Positions 1-7,797 of a DNA stretch of 61,564 nt are shown in pieces. The notes beneath the pieces were generated by a model. It made no database searches. It was not told where the DNA came from and saw only the letters and a list, made by a program, of their open reading frames with translations. The stretch's first letter is position 1, and each line of letters begins with the position of its first letter. Made by a program: the position numbers and the translations under genes. Source of the DNA: Variovorax sp. WDL1 (GTDB lineage: Bacteria > Pseudomonadota > Gammaproteobacteria > Burkholderiales > Burkholderiaceae_C); NCBI RefSeq assembly GCF_001541225.1, contig NZ_LMTS01000027.1:35513-97076 (forward strand), written 5' to 3'.

Positions 1-870
1 CGAGAACACCACCAGCAGCAGCGAGGCGACCTGCTCGTTGCCGTGCAGCACCTCCTTGGCAAAGCTCGGGAACTGGCTCAGGAAGACGGCGCCGAAAAAC
101 CACATCCACGAGATGCCCAGGAGCGAACGGAACACCACCAGGTTGCCGTGCGCGAGCCGCAGGTTGCGCCAGGTTTCGCCCAACGGGTTCCAGTTGATCG
201 CCAGGCCCGGGTCGGTTGCAGGCGCAGGCGGAATGGCCTGCGCCACGCCACGCCCCACCAGCGCCAGCAGCAGGCAGGCCACCGCCACGGTGCTATGCCC
301 GATGCCCGGCAGCGCGACCAGCAGGCCCCCGGCCACCTGCCCCAGCAGGATGGCGACGAAGGTGCCCATCTCGACCATGCCGTTGCCGCCTGTGAGCTCC
401 CGCGCATCGAGCACCTGCGGCAGGTAGGCGAACTTGACCGGACCGAAGAGCGTCGAGTGAAGCCCCATGAGGAACACGCAGCCCAACAGCAGCACCGCAT
501 CGGCACGCATGAATCCCCACGCGGCCAGCAGCATGATCGCGATTTCCAGGTTCTTGACGAAGCGGATCATCTTCGTCTTGTCGTACTTGTCGGTGAGCTG
601 CCCGGCCGTCGCCGAGAACAGCAGGAAGGGCAGGATGAAAAGCGCGCCGATCACCAGCCCCGCCATGGCCGGGGGCATCCAGCCGAGCTGCAGCTGGTAG
701 GTGACCATCACGGTGAAAGCGAACTTGAACAGGTTGTCGTTCGCTGCCCCCGCGAACTGGGTCCAGAAGAAGGGGGCGAAGCGCCGCTGGCCGAGCAGGG
801 AGAACTGGTTGGCGTGGGGGTTCGGCGCGGGCGCGCCGACGAGCGGGGAGGTATCGGTGGATGTCGTCAT
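1..870 (-). CDS. MFS transporter, LplT-like (N-terminal part; cut by window edge)
   Basis: This is the first 290 residues of an inner-membrane transporter; the 3' part lies beyond the left edge. It starts at the ATG at 870. Residues 35-50 read FWTQFAGAANDNLFKF, a pattern typical of MFS proteins related to the lysophospholipid transporter LplT. Residues 90-103 (GQLTDKYDKTKMIR) are the MFS loop 2-3 motif A. Several hydrophobic segments follow. Family knowledge: some relatives carry a C-terminal PlsC or acyl-ACP-synthetase fusion, which cannot be judged here because the C-terminus is missing. The CREST-type membrane hydrolase is encoded just upstream on the same strand, 23 bases away, so the two may be co-transcribed. 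The substrate is not shown by the sequence. Confidence 0.75.
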   Translation of the reverse strand, partial: MTTSTDTSPLVGAPAPNPHANQFSLLGQRRFAPFFWTQFAGAANDNLFKFAFTVMVTYQLQLGWMPPAMAGLVIGALFILPFLLFSATAGQLTDKYDKTKMIRFVKNLEIAIMLLAAWGFMRADAVLLLGCVFLMGLHSTLFGPVKFAYLPQVLDARELTGGNGMVEMGTFVAILLGQVAGGLLVALPGIGHSTVAVACLLLALVGRGVAQAIPPAPATDPGLAINWNPLGETWRNLRLAHGNLVVFRSLLGISWMWFFGAVFLSQFPSFAKEVLHGNEQVASLLLVVFS

Positions 871-893
871 TCGAGATCTCCCTGGCGGGCTCC

Positions 894-1739
894 TCAGGCC
901 GTCACTGCGGCCGCGCCCGGATTGTGCCGCAGCGTCTGGCGGCCCATGGCCTGCAGCGCGTGCAGCACCGGCAGCGCCGCCAGGGCCGCAGTCGCGTGCT
1001 TGAGGCTGTGGCCGGCCAGCAAATGGTGCGTCGCCTCGTAGATGGCATGGTCCGCGATCTCGAAGAGCTTCGCCAGCGCATAGAAGAAGATGACCCACCC
1101 CAGCCGCAGGCCGATGGCGCCCTGCGCGGGCCTGACCAGCGCCAGCGCGAGCACCAGCAACATGCCGCCGAACTGGACCAGGGCCCAGGGAAGCACGTTG
1201 TCCGTGGCCTGGCAGACCGCGACCGCCAGCAAGCCGGCCCCAAGCACGAACCAGGCGGCGGGCCAGCCGGCGCGCGCGCTGATGCGCTCGCAGACGGCGC
1301 AACCGATCAACCCGGCGAAGGCCACCGTCATGCCGGCACGGTCGGCCGCCAGGCGCAGGGCGTCGGGTTGCAGGTGGTAGAAGGCCGAGCCCGCAGCCGT
1401 AATGACCAGGCCGGCGAAGAACATCCAGGCGCAGTCGAGCAGGTTGACCGGCGGCTGAATCACCGCGTGGTGCAGCGGCGCCGCGTCCTGCACGTGCTCG
1501 TGGGTGCGGTCGTGCCAGTGCAACCAGCGCAGGCCCCAGACGCCGAGCGCCGCGAAGGGCAGGTTGCTCAACACGTCCATGGCGTGCGGCACCCCGGCCC
1601 AGACACGTTCGTCGGCAAAGGGCCCGCCGCCGACCCCTGGCGCGACCAGCGCGGGCCCGAACAGGCCGATCAGCAGGAGCAAGGTGAAGAAGAGCAGGAG
1701 AGCGCGTTCGCGGCGGGAGAGAAGAGACAAGGGGGACAT
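894..1739 (-). CDS. CREST-superfamily (alkaline-ceramidase-like) membrane hydrolase
   Basis: The 281-residue protein is almost entirely hydrophobic, with about seven membrane segments. It shows the pattern of the CREST superfamily (alkaline ceramidases, Per1, PAQR): Ser in GSAFYH at residues 117-122 with His122, an Asp in the next segment (AADR, Asp133), and a late histidine pair His244-x3-His248 after IADH. In the superfamily these residues bind zinc and drive amide or ester hydrolysis of membrane lipids. The likely role is therefore a lipid hydrolase in the inner membrane, but the substrate is unknown. Many bacteria with this family lack sphingolipids, so ceramidase activity should not be assumed. 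It is divergent from the XRE regulator at 1865 and probably co-transcribed with the MFS gene. Confidence 0.6.
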   Translation of the reverse strand: MSPLSLLSRRERALLLFFTLLLLIGLFGPALVAPGVGGGPFADERVWAGVPHAMDVLSNLPFAALGVWGLRWLHWHDRTHEHVQDAAPLHHAVIQPPVNLLDCAWMFFAGLVITAAGSAFYHLQPDALRLAADRAGMTVAFAGLIGCAVCERISARAGWPAAWFVLGAGLLAVAVCQATDNVLPWALVQFGGMLLVLALALVRPAQGAIGLRLGWVIFFYALAKLFEIADHAIYEATHHLLAGHSLKHATAALAALPVLHALQAMGRQTLRHNPGAAAVTA

Positions 1740-1864
1740 GGCGGCTCCGAGGGGTGGAATGTCGGTCCGGCGGAATGTAGGTTGCCAGCGCCTCGGGCAG
1801 CATCGAGAATCGATACGGAGTACTTTTTCACGCCCTTTGGTATCAAGACGCTATACCCGGACCC

Positions 1865-2599
1865 ATGAGCACCACCGTCGATCTCATCCAGGCTCTCAAG
1901 AACGAACTCAAGACCGCTCGCATGACCTATGCGGATCTGGCCAGGTCGCTGGACATGGCCGAATCGAGTGTCAAGCGCATGCTGGCCAAGGGCGACATGC
2001 CATTGACCCGGGTCGACGCCATCTGCCGCGCCCTGAAGATCGACTTCGCGGAACTGGCGCGGCGCGTCGCCGACGCGCAGCCGCTGCTCAAGGAGCTGAC
2101 GCTGGAGCAGGAAAAGGCCGTGGTCAAGGACAAGAAGCTGCTGCTCATGGCCATCTGCGTGCTGAGCCAGTGGACGCTGGAGCAGATCGTCGCCGCCTAC
2201 CGCCTCAGCGACGCCGAATGCATCGGCTACCTGGCGCAGCTGGACCGCATCGGCATCATCGAGCTCAGGCCGCTCAACCGCTATCGGCTCAAGCTGGCCA
2301 AGACCTTCCGCTGGCGCCCGCACGGGCCGGTGATGGACTTCTTCCGCGAAAACGTCGTGCTGGACTATTACCGCGGCGGCTTCGACGGGCCGGCCGAGGG
2401 CCTGCTGCTCGTACACGGCTCGATCAGCAAGTCGCTGGCGCCGGCCTTCCTCGATCGCCTGCAGCGCGTGGCGCAGGATTTCGCGCAGCAGCACCAGACC
2501 GACCAGAAGCTCTCCCCCAAGGAACGCGAGGGCTACACGCTGCTGTTGGGCATGCGCAACTGGGAATTCGAGCTGTTCACCCGCCTGCGCCGCACATGA
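1865..2599 (+). CDS. XRE/Cro-CI-type HTH transcriptional regulator
   Basis: This 244-residue protein has an N-terminal helix-turn-helix of the Cro/CI type: residues 20-52 contain MTYADLARSLDMAESSVKRML followed by a second helix around RVDAICRALKIDFAEL. The remaining 180 residues are a conserved domain without a ligand motif I can name; a second winged-helix-like stretch lies near residues 97-135 (LSQWTLEQIVAAYRLSDAE). A TATACC box at 1852-1857 ends only 7 bases before the ATG, so the transcript could be nearly leaderless; this is inference. It is divergent from the CREST-type hydrolase gene and could regulate it. The target is unknown. Confidence 0.75.
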   Translation: MSTTVDLIQALKNELKTARMTYADLARSLDMAESSVKRMLAKGDMPLTRVDAICRALKIDFAELARRVADAQPLLKELTLEQEKAVVKDKKLLLMAICVLSQWTLEQIVAAYRLSDAECIGYLAQLDRIGIIELRPLNRYRLKLAKTFRWRPHGPVMDFFRENVVLDYYRGGFDGPAEGLLLVHGSISKSLAPAFLDRLQRVAQDFAQQHQTDQKLSPKEREGYTLLLGMRNWEFELFTRLRRT

Positions 2600-2606
2600 C
2601 GACTGC

Positions 2607-2633
2607 TTGAAGAAACCGGTTTCAAGCTAGAAT
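2607..2633 (+). promoter_or_regulatory. Candidate sigma70 promoter of riboswitch module 1
   Basis: TTGAAG (2607-2612) and TAGAAT (2628-2633) are separated by 15 bases, just after the XRE stop codon and just ahead of the glycine riboswitch. The spacer is shorter than ideal. Sequence inspection only. Confidence 0.4.
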
Positions 2634-2640
2634 TCCGCGC

Positions 2641-2846
2641 TTGCAGCAGGCAAGCGGATGCCAGCCATCCCACCGTCGGCGAAAACTCCCATGAACGCCC
2701 AAGCGGTAGACCCACGCGGTTCGATCACTGCTGCCTTCGTCAATCGCCGACTGGAGAGTCATCACCTCGCGTGATGCGCCGAAGGAGCAAATCCGTTGCG
2801 ACAGCGCAGCGGGTGAATCTCTCAGGCACCAAGGACAGGGGGAGCG
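2641..2846 (+). promoter_or_regulatory. Glycine riboswitch 1, tandem type with a degenerate first aptamer
   Basis: The second aptamer (2751-2846) is canonical: CTGGAGAG, then GCGCCGAAGGAGCAA, then AATCTCTCAGG and GGACAGGGGGAG. The first aptamer (about 2641-2745) is recognisable by alignment with riboswitch 2 but is damaged. Its core reads ACCGTCGGCGAAAACTCCCA where riboswitch 2 has ACCGAAGGCGCAAACTCCCA, and the opening GGAGAG of P1 is missing. The RNA would lead into the diverged dehydrogenase at 2930. Loss of the AAGG and GCAA core suggests that only the second aptamer binds glycine; this is inference. Confidence 0.85.
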
Positions 2847-2929
2847 GCAAAACTGGAACCCGGGTCCCAGGCGCCCCCCGAACCGGGTGCCGCGGCTCGC
2901 CGTTCATGCCATCCCATAAGGATTCGGAC

Positions 2930-4174
2930 ATGCGCGTGCTCGTACTCGGCGCCGGCCTGCTCGGCGTCACATCGGCCTATTACCTCCAGCAGCTGGGCCA
3001 TGAAGTGACCGTGATCGACCGGCATGCGACACCGGCGGCCAAGGCCCGCGGCCTCGCCGCCTCGGGACTCTCGCCGGATGCCGCCCGTCTTCTGCAGCAG
3101 TCGGCCGCCGCCCGGCCCGCGCAGACCGGCTGGAAGGCGCTTCGCCACCGGCTGCGCCGCCGCTTGGGCGGGTGGCTCGACCTCGCGTTCGGCACGTCGT
3201 CGCGCTTCCATCCGCTCGAGCACCTGGTGCGGCTGGGTGCCTACAGTCGCGCCAGCGCCCGCGCCCTGCGTGACGAGGTCGGTGTGTCCGGCGGCGCGCG
3301 CAATGCGGGCGTGCTGAGCTTCTACACGGATGCCGATGCCTTCGAGGGCCGCCTGGCGCGCCAGCCGCGCTGGGACGCGCTGGGCTGCGAGGAGCGGCTG
3401 CTCTCGGCAGAAGACGCACTCGCGCTCGAACCCGCGCTGCGCGGCGCGCGCGAGGCGCTGGCCGGCGCGGCCCATGCGCTCGACGACCCGTCGCGCGATC
3501 CGGCCCAGTTCGCCGCGGGCCTCGTCTTCCTGTGCCGCGCGGCGGGCGTGCGTTTCCTGTCCCGGCACCAGGTGCTCTCGCTGCACGAGCGCGCCGGCCG
3601 CATCGACCACGTGAGGGCCCTGGACGCCCACGGCCGCCCCGTCAAGCTGCAGGCGCAGGCCTATGTTCTCGCGCTTGGCGCCTCCAGCGTGGCGCATGCC
3701 GAGCAACTGGGGATCGCGATGCCACTGCGCTTTGTGCGCGAACACATCCTCACCCTGCCGATCAAGGATCCGGCCCGCGCTCCGCGCATGGCGCTGCGCG
3801 ACTGGCAGGGCCGGCTGCGCATTCGCCGCGTCGAGACACCGGCCGGCGACTTCCTGCGGGTGTCCACGACCGTTCATGCCAAGCCCCGCGCCACGAGCGA
3901 GCCCGACCCGGATTGCTTCGAAGCGATGCTGCGCCGGATCGAGACGATGCTGCCGGGTGCCGTGGACACCAGCCGGGCCGGCTTCGAGACGACCTTGCAT
4001 GCGGTCAGCAAGAGCGGCCTGCCGATCATCGGCAAGACCCGCCTGCGCAACCTCTTCCTCAACACCGCGCCGGGCGCGCGCGGCTGGATCAATGCGTGCG
4101 GCGCAGGCAAGTCCATCGCGCGCATCGTGAGCGGCTTGCGGCCGGAGCTGGAGTTCGCGTTCCGCGGCTCGTAG
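2930..4174 (+). CDS. Diverged D-amino-acid dehydrogenase (DadA-like) paralogue
   Basis: This 414-residue protein of the DAO/DadA FAD-oxidoreductase family starts at the ATG at 2930, with AAGGA 7 bases upstream. The N-terminus MRVLVLGAGLLGVTSAYYLQ is almost identical to the paralogue at 4522, including the GxGxxG FAD fold. The two then diverge. The ETSFANGGQIS block of DadA is replaced by KARGLAASGLS, the run GLRPATPSNVPLIG by TLHAVSKSGLPIIG, and HGTLGWTHACGSG by PGARGWINACGAG. These are cofactor or substrate-contact regions in the family, so substrate or activity may have changed. The gene lies behind a glycine riboswitch, so its substrate may still be glycine or a related amine. It is probably a tandem duplicate with altered function or slow decay; the frame is fully open. 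Confidence 0.8.
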   Translation: MRVLVLGAGLLGVTSAYYLQQLGHEVTVIDRHATPAAKARGLAASGLSPDAARLLQQSAAARPAQTGWKALRHRLRRRLGGWLDLAFGTSSRFHPLEHLVRLGAYSRASARALRDEVGVSGGARNAGVLSFYTDADAFEGRLARQPRWDALGCEERLLSAEDALALEPALRGAREALAGAAHALDDPSRDPAQFAAGLVFLCRAAGVRFLSRHQVLSLHERAGRIDHVRALDAHGRPVKLQAQAYVLALGASSVAHAEQLGIAMPLRFVREHILTLPIKDPARAPRMALRDWQGRLRIRRVETPAGDFLRVSTTVHAKPRATSEPDPDCFEAMLRRIETMLPGAVDTSRAGFETTLHAVSKSGLPIIGKTRLRNLFLNTAPGARGWINACGAGKSIARIVSGLRPELEFAFRGS

Positions 4175-4184
4175 CGGGCAGCGC

Positions 4185-4212
4185 TTGGTGGCGCGCAAGT
4201 GCCCCCTACAAT
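4185..4212 (+). promoter_or_regulatory. Candidate sigma70 promoter of riboswitch module 2
   Basis: TTGGTG (4185-4190) and TACAAT (4207-4212) are separated by 16 bases. Initiation near 4219 would put the riboswitch P1 stem (from about 4222) at the extreme 5' end of the RNA, as expected for a leader. It lies in the gap after the first dehydrogenase gene, so the two modules can be transcribed separately. Confidence 0.55.
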
Positions 4213-4221
4213 CCTCGGCAC

Positions 4222-4430
4222 TGCAGGAGAGCGGGCCGTCGTCAAGACGGCCCCACCGAAGGCGCAAACTCCCATAAACGCTCAGGTCGGCTCGCAATGA
4301 TGAGCCTGTACTGCACCAACTGTCAGAGCCGTCTGGAGAGCCATCGCGCCACGCGCGATGCACCGAAGGAGCAAATCCGCTGCGGGCGCAGCGGATGAAT
4401 CTCTCAGGTACCGAGGACAGGGGGAGCGGC
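4222..4430 (+). promoter_or_regulatory. Glycine riboswitch 2, tandem with two intact aptamers
   Basis: Both aptamers fit the glycine riboswitch consensus. Aptamer 1 (4222 to about 4330) has GGAGAG at 4226-4231, a GC stem-loop, CACCGAAGGCGCAAAC from 4254 and a CTCAGG. Aptamer 2 (about 4333-4430) has CTGGAGAG, GCACCGAAGGAGCAA, then AATCTCTCAGG and GGACAGGGGGAG. The arrangement precedes dadA by about 90 bases. In the family glycine binding usually switches on downstream genes, which fits a catabolic flavoenzyme. Confidence 0.93.
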
Positions 4431-4521
4431 AACTCGGACGCGTGCGTCGGTTGCTTTTCTTTCTTCACAAGCTGCCGTGGCCTTCCTCGCGTCCGAGCGC
4501 TGCAACCTGAAAGGTTCTGCA

Positions 4522-5790
4522 ATGCGCGTGATCGTTCTCGGCGCCGGCCTGCTCGGCGTCACCTCGGCCTACTACCTCCGCCAACTCGGCCACGAAGTGA
4601 CCGTGATCGACCGGCAGGCCACGCCAGCCGCCGAAACCAGCTTCGCCAACGGCGGCCAAATCTCGGTCAGCCATGCCGAGCCCTGGGCCAATCCCGGTGC
4701 GCCGCTCAAACTGCTGCAATGGCTGGGCAGGGAAGATGCGCCGCTGCTCTTCCGCCTGCGCGCCGACCTGCGCCAGTGGATCTGGGGCCTGGCCTTTCTG
4801 CGCGAGTGCACGCCTGCGCGCACCCGGCGCAACATCGAGCAGATCGTGCGCCTGGGCACCTACAGCCGAGAGCTGCTTCAGCAGCTGCGCCGCGACAAGG
4901 GGCTGCAATACGACCAGCGCACCCAGGGCATCCTGCACTTCTACACGACGCAGAAGGAATTCGACGCAGCCCTGAAACCGGCCGAGCAGATGCGGGCCCT
5001 GGGCTGCGAGCGCCGCGTAGTCTCGGCGGATGAAGCCGTCCGCATCGAGCCGGCTCTGGCGCACATCCGGCCGCGGCTCGCCGGCGCCACCTACACGGCC
5101 GAGGACGAGTCCGGCGACGCCAACCGCTTCGCGCGGGAGCTGGTCGCGCTGGCCGTCGCCGACGGCGTGCAGTTTCTCATGAGCCATACCGTCACCGCGC
5201 TGCGCGAAGCGGGCGGGCGCATCGACCACGTGGAAGCCACCGACAGCGAGGGCCGATTCCAGCGCATCCGCGGCGATGCCGTCGTGCTGGCGATGGGCTC
5301 GCTTTCCCCGCTCCATGCGGCGCCGCTCGGCATCCGGTTGCCGATCTACCCGGCCAAGGGCTACTCGGTCACGCTACCGGTGAAGGACGCCTCGAAGGCG
5401 CACCAGGTCTCGCTGACCGACGACGAATACAAGCTCGTCTTTTCGCGCTACACCTCCGAAAGCGGCGACCGGCTGCGCATTGCGGGCACGGCCGAGCTCA
5501 ACGGCTACGACCGCGACCTCAACCGCGTGCGCTGCGAGGCCATCGTGCGGCGCGTGGAAGAGCTCTTCCCCGGCGCCGGCGACACCACTCGGGCGCAGTT
5601 CTGGACCGGCCTGCGCCCCGCCACGCCGAGCAACGTGCCGCTGATCGGCCGGACGCGCCTGGCCAATCTGTTTCTCAACACCGGCCACGGCACGCTGGGC
5701 TGGACCCATGCCTGCGGCTCGGGCCACGCGATCGCGCGCATCATCAGCGGGCTGAAGCCCGAGGTGGACTTCGCCTTCGCCGGCGCCTGA
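4522..5790 (+). CDS. dadA: D-amino acid dehydrogenase, FAD-dependent
   Basis: DadA-type flavoenzymes oxidatively deaminate D-amino acids (and in some relatives glycine) to 2-oxo acids and pass electrons to the respiratory chain. The 422-residue product has the normal family length. It carries GAGLLG at residues 7-12, the ETSFANGGQIS block at 38-48, and the C-terminal GLRPATPSNVPLIGRTR and GHGTLGWTHACGSG motifs. The ATG at 4522 is used, with AAAGG about 7 bases upstream. It follows an intact tandem glycine riboswitch, which suggests induction by glycine. The next gene, a LysR regulator, converges on it with a 2-base gap. Confidence 0.88.
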   Translation: MRVIVLGAGLLGVTSAYYLRQLGHEVTVIDRQATPAAETSFANGGQISVSHAEPWANPGAPLKLLQWLGREDAPLLFRLRADLRQWIWGLAFLRECTPARTRRNIEQIVRLGTYSRELLQQLRRDKGLQYDQRTQGILHFYTTQKEFDAALKPAEQMRALGCERRVVSADEAVRIEPALAHIRPRLAGATYTAEDESGDANRFARELVALAVADGVQFLMSHTVTALREAGGRIDHVEATDSEGRFQRIRGDAVVLAMGSLSPLHAAPLGIRLPIYPAKGYSVTLPVKDASKAHQVSLTDDEYKLVFSRYTSESGDRLRIAGTAELNGYDRDLNRVRCEAIVRRVEELFPGAGDTTRAQFWTGLRPATPSNVPLIGRTRLANLFLNTGHGTLGWTHACGSGHAIARIISGLKPEVDFAFAGA

Positions 5791-5792
5791 GC

Positions 5793-6680
5793 TCAGTTGT
5801 CGCGGATCAGCGCCTGCATCAGCGCGCGCAGGATGCCCAGCGCCGGGGCCTCGGTGCGCCGGCGCAGCGTCACGAGGCCGAAGCGGGCCACGCCATCGAA
5901 AGGCGGATTCATCTTCAGCTCGACCAGGCCGGGCGCGGCCGCCCGGACCGCCAGCAGCACGGCATCGCTCTGGCGCGCCACCTCCACCAGGCTGGGAACC
6001 TCCTCGCATTGCAGCGTCACGCAGTGCGCCGGGTGCGCCTCGGGACCGTAGGCCTCGACCAGGGTACGCGCCACCTCGTCGCTCAGCGGCGTGGAGGCGA
6101 TCGGATAGCGCCGCACCGCGTCGAAGCCCACCCCGGCGCGCAGCCGCGCGAGAGGATGGCCGCGGCGGCACATGAAGGTGCCGCGCATCTCGCGCACCAA
6201 CCCGAGCTCGAGATCGGGCGCGGGCTTCAGCGAGCGTGCATCGACCACCAGCGCATCGAGGGTGTGCGCGCGCAGCGACTGCACGAGCAGATCGGTCCCG
6301 CCGCGCGCCACTGCCACGCGCATCCTCGGGTGGTGCTTCGCCATGTGCATCAGGAAGGGCGTCATCAGCATCGCGCCCGGGCCCGAGCCCATGCCGATGC
6401 GCACCGTGCCGCCCTCCCCCTCGCGCAACCGGCGGCCGCTTTCGCGCAACTCGTCGGCCTCGAAGACCAGATGGCGCGAGCGCTCCAGCACCTCGCGCCC
6501 GAAGGCGGTGAGCTCGTTGCGGCGGCCCACGCGGTCGAACAGCGGCATGCCGAGCTCCTCCTCCAGCGCGCGGATGCTGCGGCTGAGCGCAGGCTGCGTC
6601 AGGTGCATGGCCTGCGCGGACTTGCTGAAGGAGCCCGTGTGGGCCAGAGAGATGAGGTGCCTGAGTTGGACCAGCGTCAT
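5793..6680 (-). CDS. LysR-family transcriptional regulator
   Basis: The 295-residue regulator has a typical N-terminal winged helix (residues 1-60: MTLVQLRHLISLAHTGSFSK, then AQAMHLTQPALSRSIRALE) and a C-terminal substrate-binding-like effector domain. It is divergent from the Bug receptor and M20 hydrolase genes starting at 6804. The 123-base gap holds repeated TGCATTG/CAATGCA elements. By family logic it regulates that pair and itself. Its effector is unknown but may be the ligand of the Bug protein or an N-acyl amino acid. Confidence 0.88.
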   Translation of the reverse strand: MTLVQLRHLISLAHTGSFSKSAQAMHLTQPALSRSIRALEEELGMPLFDRVGRRNELTAFGREVLERSRHLVFEADELRESGRRLREGEGGTVRIGMGSGPGAMLMTPFLMHMAKHHPRMRVAVARGGTDLLVQSLRAHTLDALVVDARSLKPAPDLELGLVREMRGTFMCRRGHPLARLRAGVGFDAVRRYPIASTPLSDEVARTLVEAYGPEAHPAHCVTLQCEEVPSLVEVARQSDAVLLAVRAAAPGLVELKMNPPFDGVARFGLVTLRRRTEAPALGILRALMQALIRDN

Positions 6681-6701
6681 GGCGATGGCCTGCGAGAAAA
6701 C

Positions 6702-6739
6702 TGCATTGAACTCATGCTAACGCAGCCAACAATGCATTG
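6702..6739. promoter_or_regulatory. Inverted repeats in the LysR/Bug divergent region (candidate operator)
   Basis: TGCATTG at 6702-6708 is inverted as CAATGCA at 6730-6736, and 6730-6739 (CAATGCATTG) is a perfect 10-base palindrome. The elements lie between the two divergent start codons, where LysR regulators bind. Assignment to this LysR protein is inference. Confidence 0.5.
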
Positions 6740-6803
6740 GACGTGCGCATTTGCCGCTTCTACGATGAGCCGGCATCCCCACCCAGCCCTATCCGGAGTC
6801 CCG

Positions 6804-7787
6804 ATGACATCGATCTTCCAGCACTCGCATCTTCTCGCCTGCACCCTCTTGCTGGCAGCGGGCACCGCCCTCGCCCAGGGCTATCCGGCCAAGCCGGTCA
6901 ACCTGATGGTTCCCTATCCCGCAGGCGGCCCATCCGACGCCACCGCGCGCATCTTCGCCACGCCGCTGGGCAAGGAGCTGGGCCAGCAGGTGCTGGTCGA
7001 GAACCTCGGCGGCGTCAGCGGCGCGATGGCGGCCCAGAAGGTGCTGGCGGCGCCGGCCGACGGCCACTACATCTTCCAGGGCTCGCCCAACGAGGTGATC
7101 CTCTCGCCGCTGGCCAATGCGGCCGTCAAGCTCAAGGCCGAGGACTTCCGCCTGGTGCATCCGGTCGCCGACGCGGTGATGGTCTTCGTCGCGCGCAAGG
7201 ACCTGCCGGCCAACAGCGTGGACGAGCTGATCGCACTCGCGCGCAAGTCTGCCGACAAGCCGCTTTCCTATGGCAGCGTGGGCGTCGGATCGCTCTACCA
7301 CCTGATCCTGGAGAAGGTGCAGCAGGACGCCGGCATCAAGCTGATGCACGCGCCCTACAAGGGCAACGCGCCGCTCCTGCAGGACATCGGCGGCGGGCAG
7401 GTCGATTTCGCGGTGCTGGTGTACAGCGCCGCCATGGGCGCGCTGGCCGAGCAGGGCCGGCTCAAAGTGATCGGGCAGCTCGGCGCGCAACGCTCCGAGC
7501 TGCTGACCAACGTGCCCACCGCCAACGAAGGCAAGGAGCTGAAGAACTTCGCCTACAAGACCTGGAGCGGCTTCATGGTGCCGGAGAACACGCCGGAGGA
7601 GGTGGTGCAGAAGCTGCACAAGGCGATCGGTGCGACCTTGAAGGACCCGAGCGTCCGTACGCAGCTCGCGGCCCAGACCCAGGTCGCCTCGCCGTCGATG
7701 TCGCTGGCCGAGTCGGCGAAGTTCTTCGAGGCCGAGACCGCGCGGTACCGGGACATCGCCAAGTCCATTCAACTGCAACCGCAGTAA
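6804..7787 (+). CDS. Bug-family (TctC-like) periplasmic substrate-binding protein
   Basis: Bug proteins are periplasmic receptors for carboxylates and small organic acids, and some work with tripartite tricarboxylate transporters. The 327-residue product begins with a Sec signal peptide (MTSIFQHSHLLACTLLLAAG, cleavage after ALA near residue 24). It then has the family motifs YPAKPVNLMVPYPAGGPSD and AAPADGHY in the N-lobe. The ATG at 6804 gives the expected signal peptide; longer in-frame starts would not. No TctA or TctB membrane genes are nearby. The M20 hydrolase starts 10 bases later, so the ligand may be the hydrolase substrate. Confidence 0.88.
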   Translation: MTSIFQHSHLLACTLLLAAGTALAQGYPAKPVNLMVPYPAGGPSDATARIFATPLGKELGQQVLVENLGGVSGAMAAQKVLAAPADGHYIFQGSPNEVILSPLANAAVKLKAEDFRLVHPVADAVMVFVARKDLPANSVDELIALARKSADKPLSYGSVGVGSLYHLILEKVQQDAGIKLMHAPYKGNAPLLQDIGGGQVDFAVLVYSAAMGALAEQGRLKVIGQLGAQRSELLTNVPTANEGKELKNFAYKTWSGFMVPENTPEEVVQKLHKAIGATLKDPSVRTQLAAQTQVASPSMSLAESAKFFEAETARYRDIAKSIQLQPQ

Positions 7788-7797
7788 GCTGGAATCC

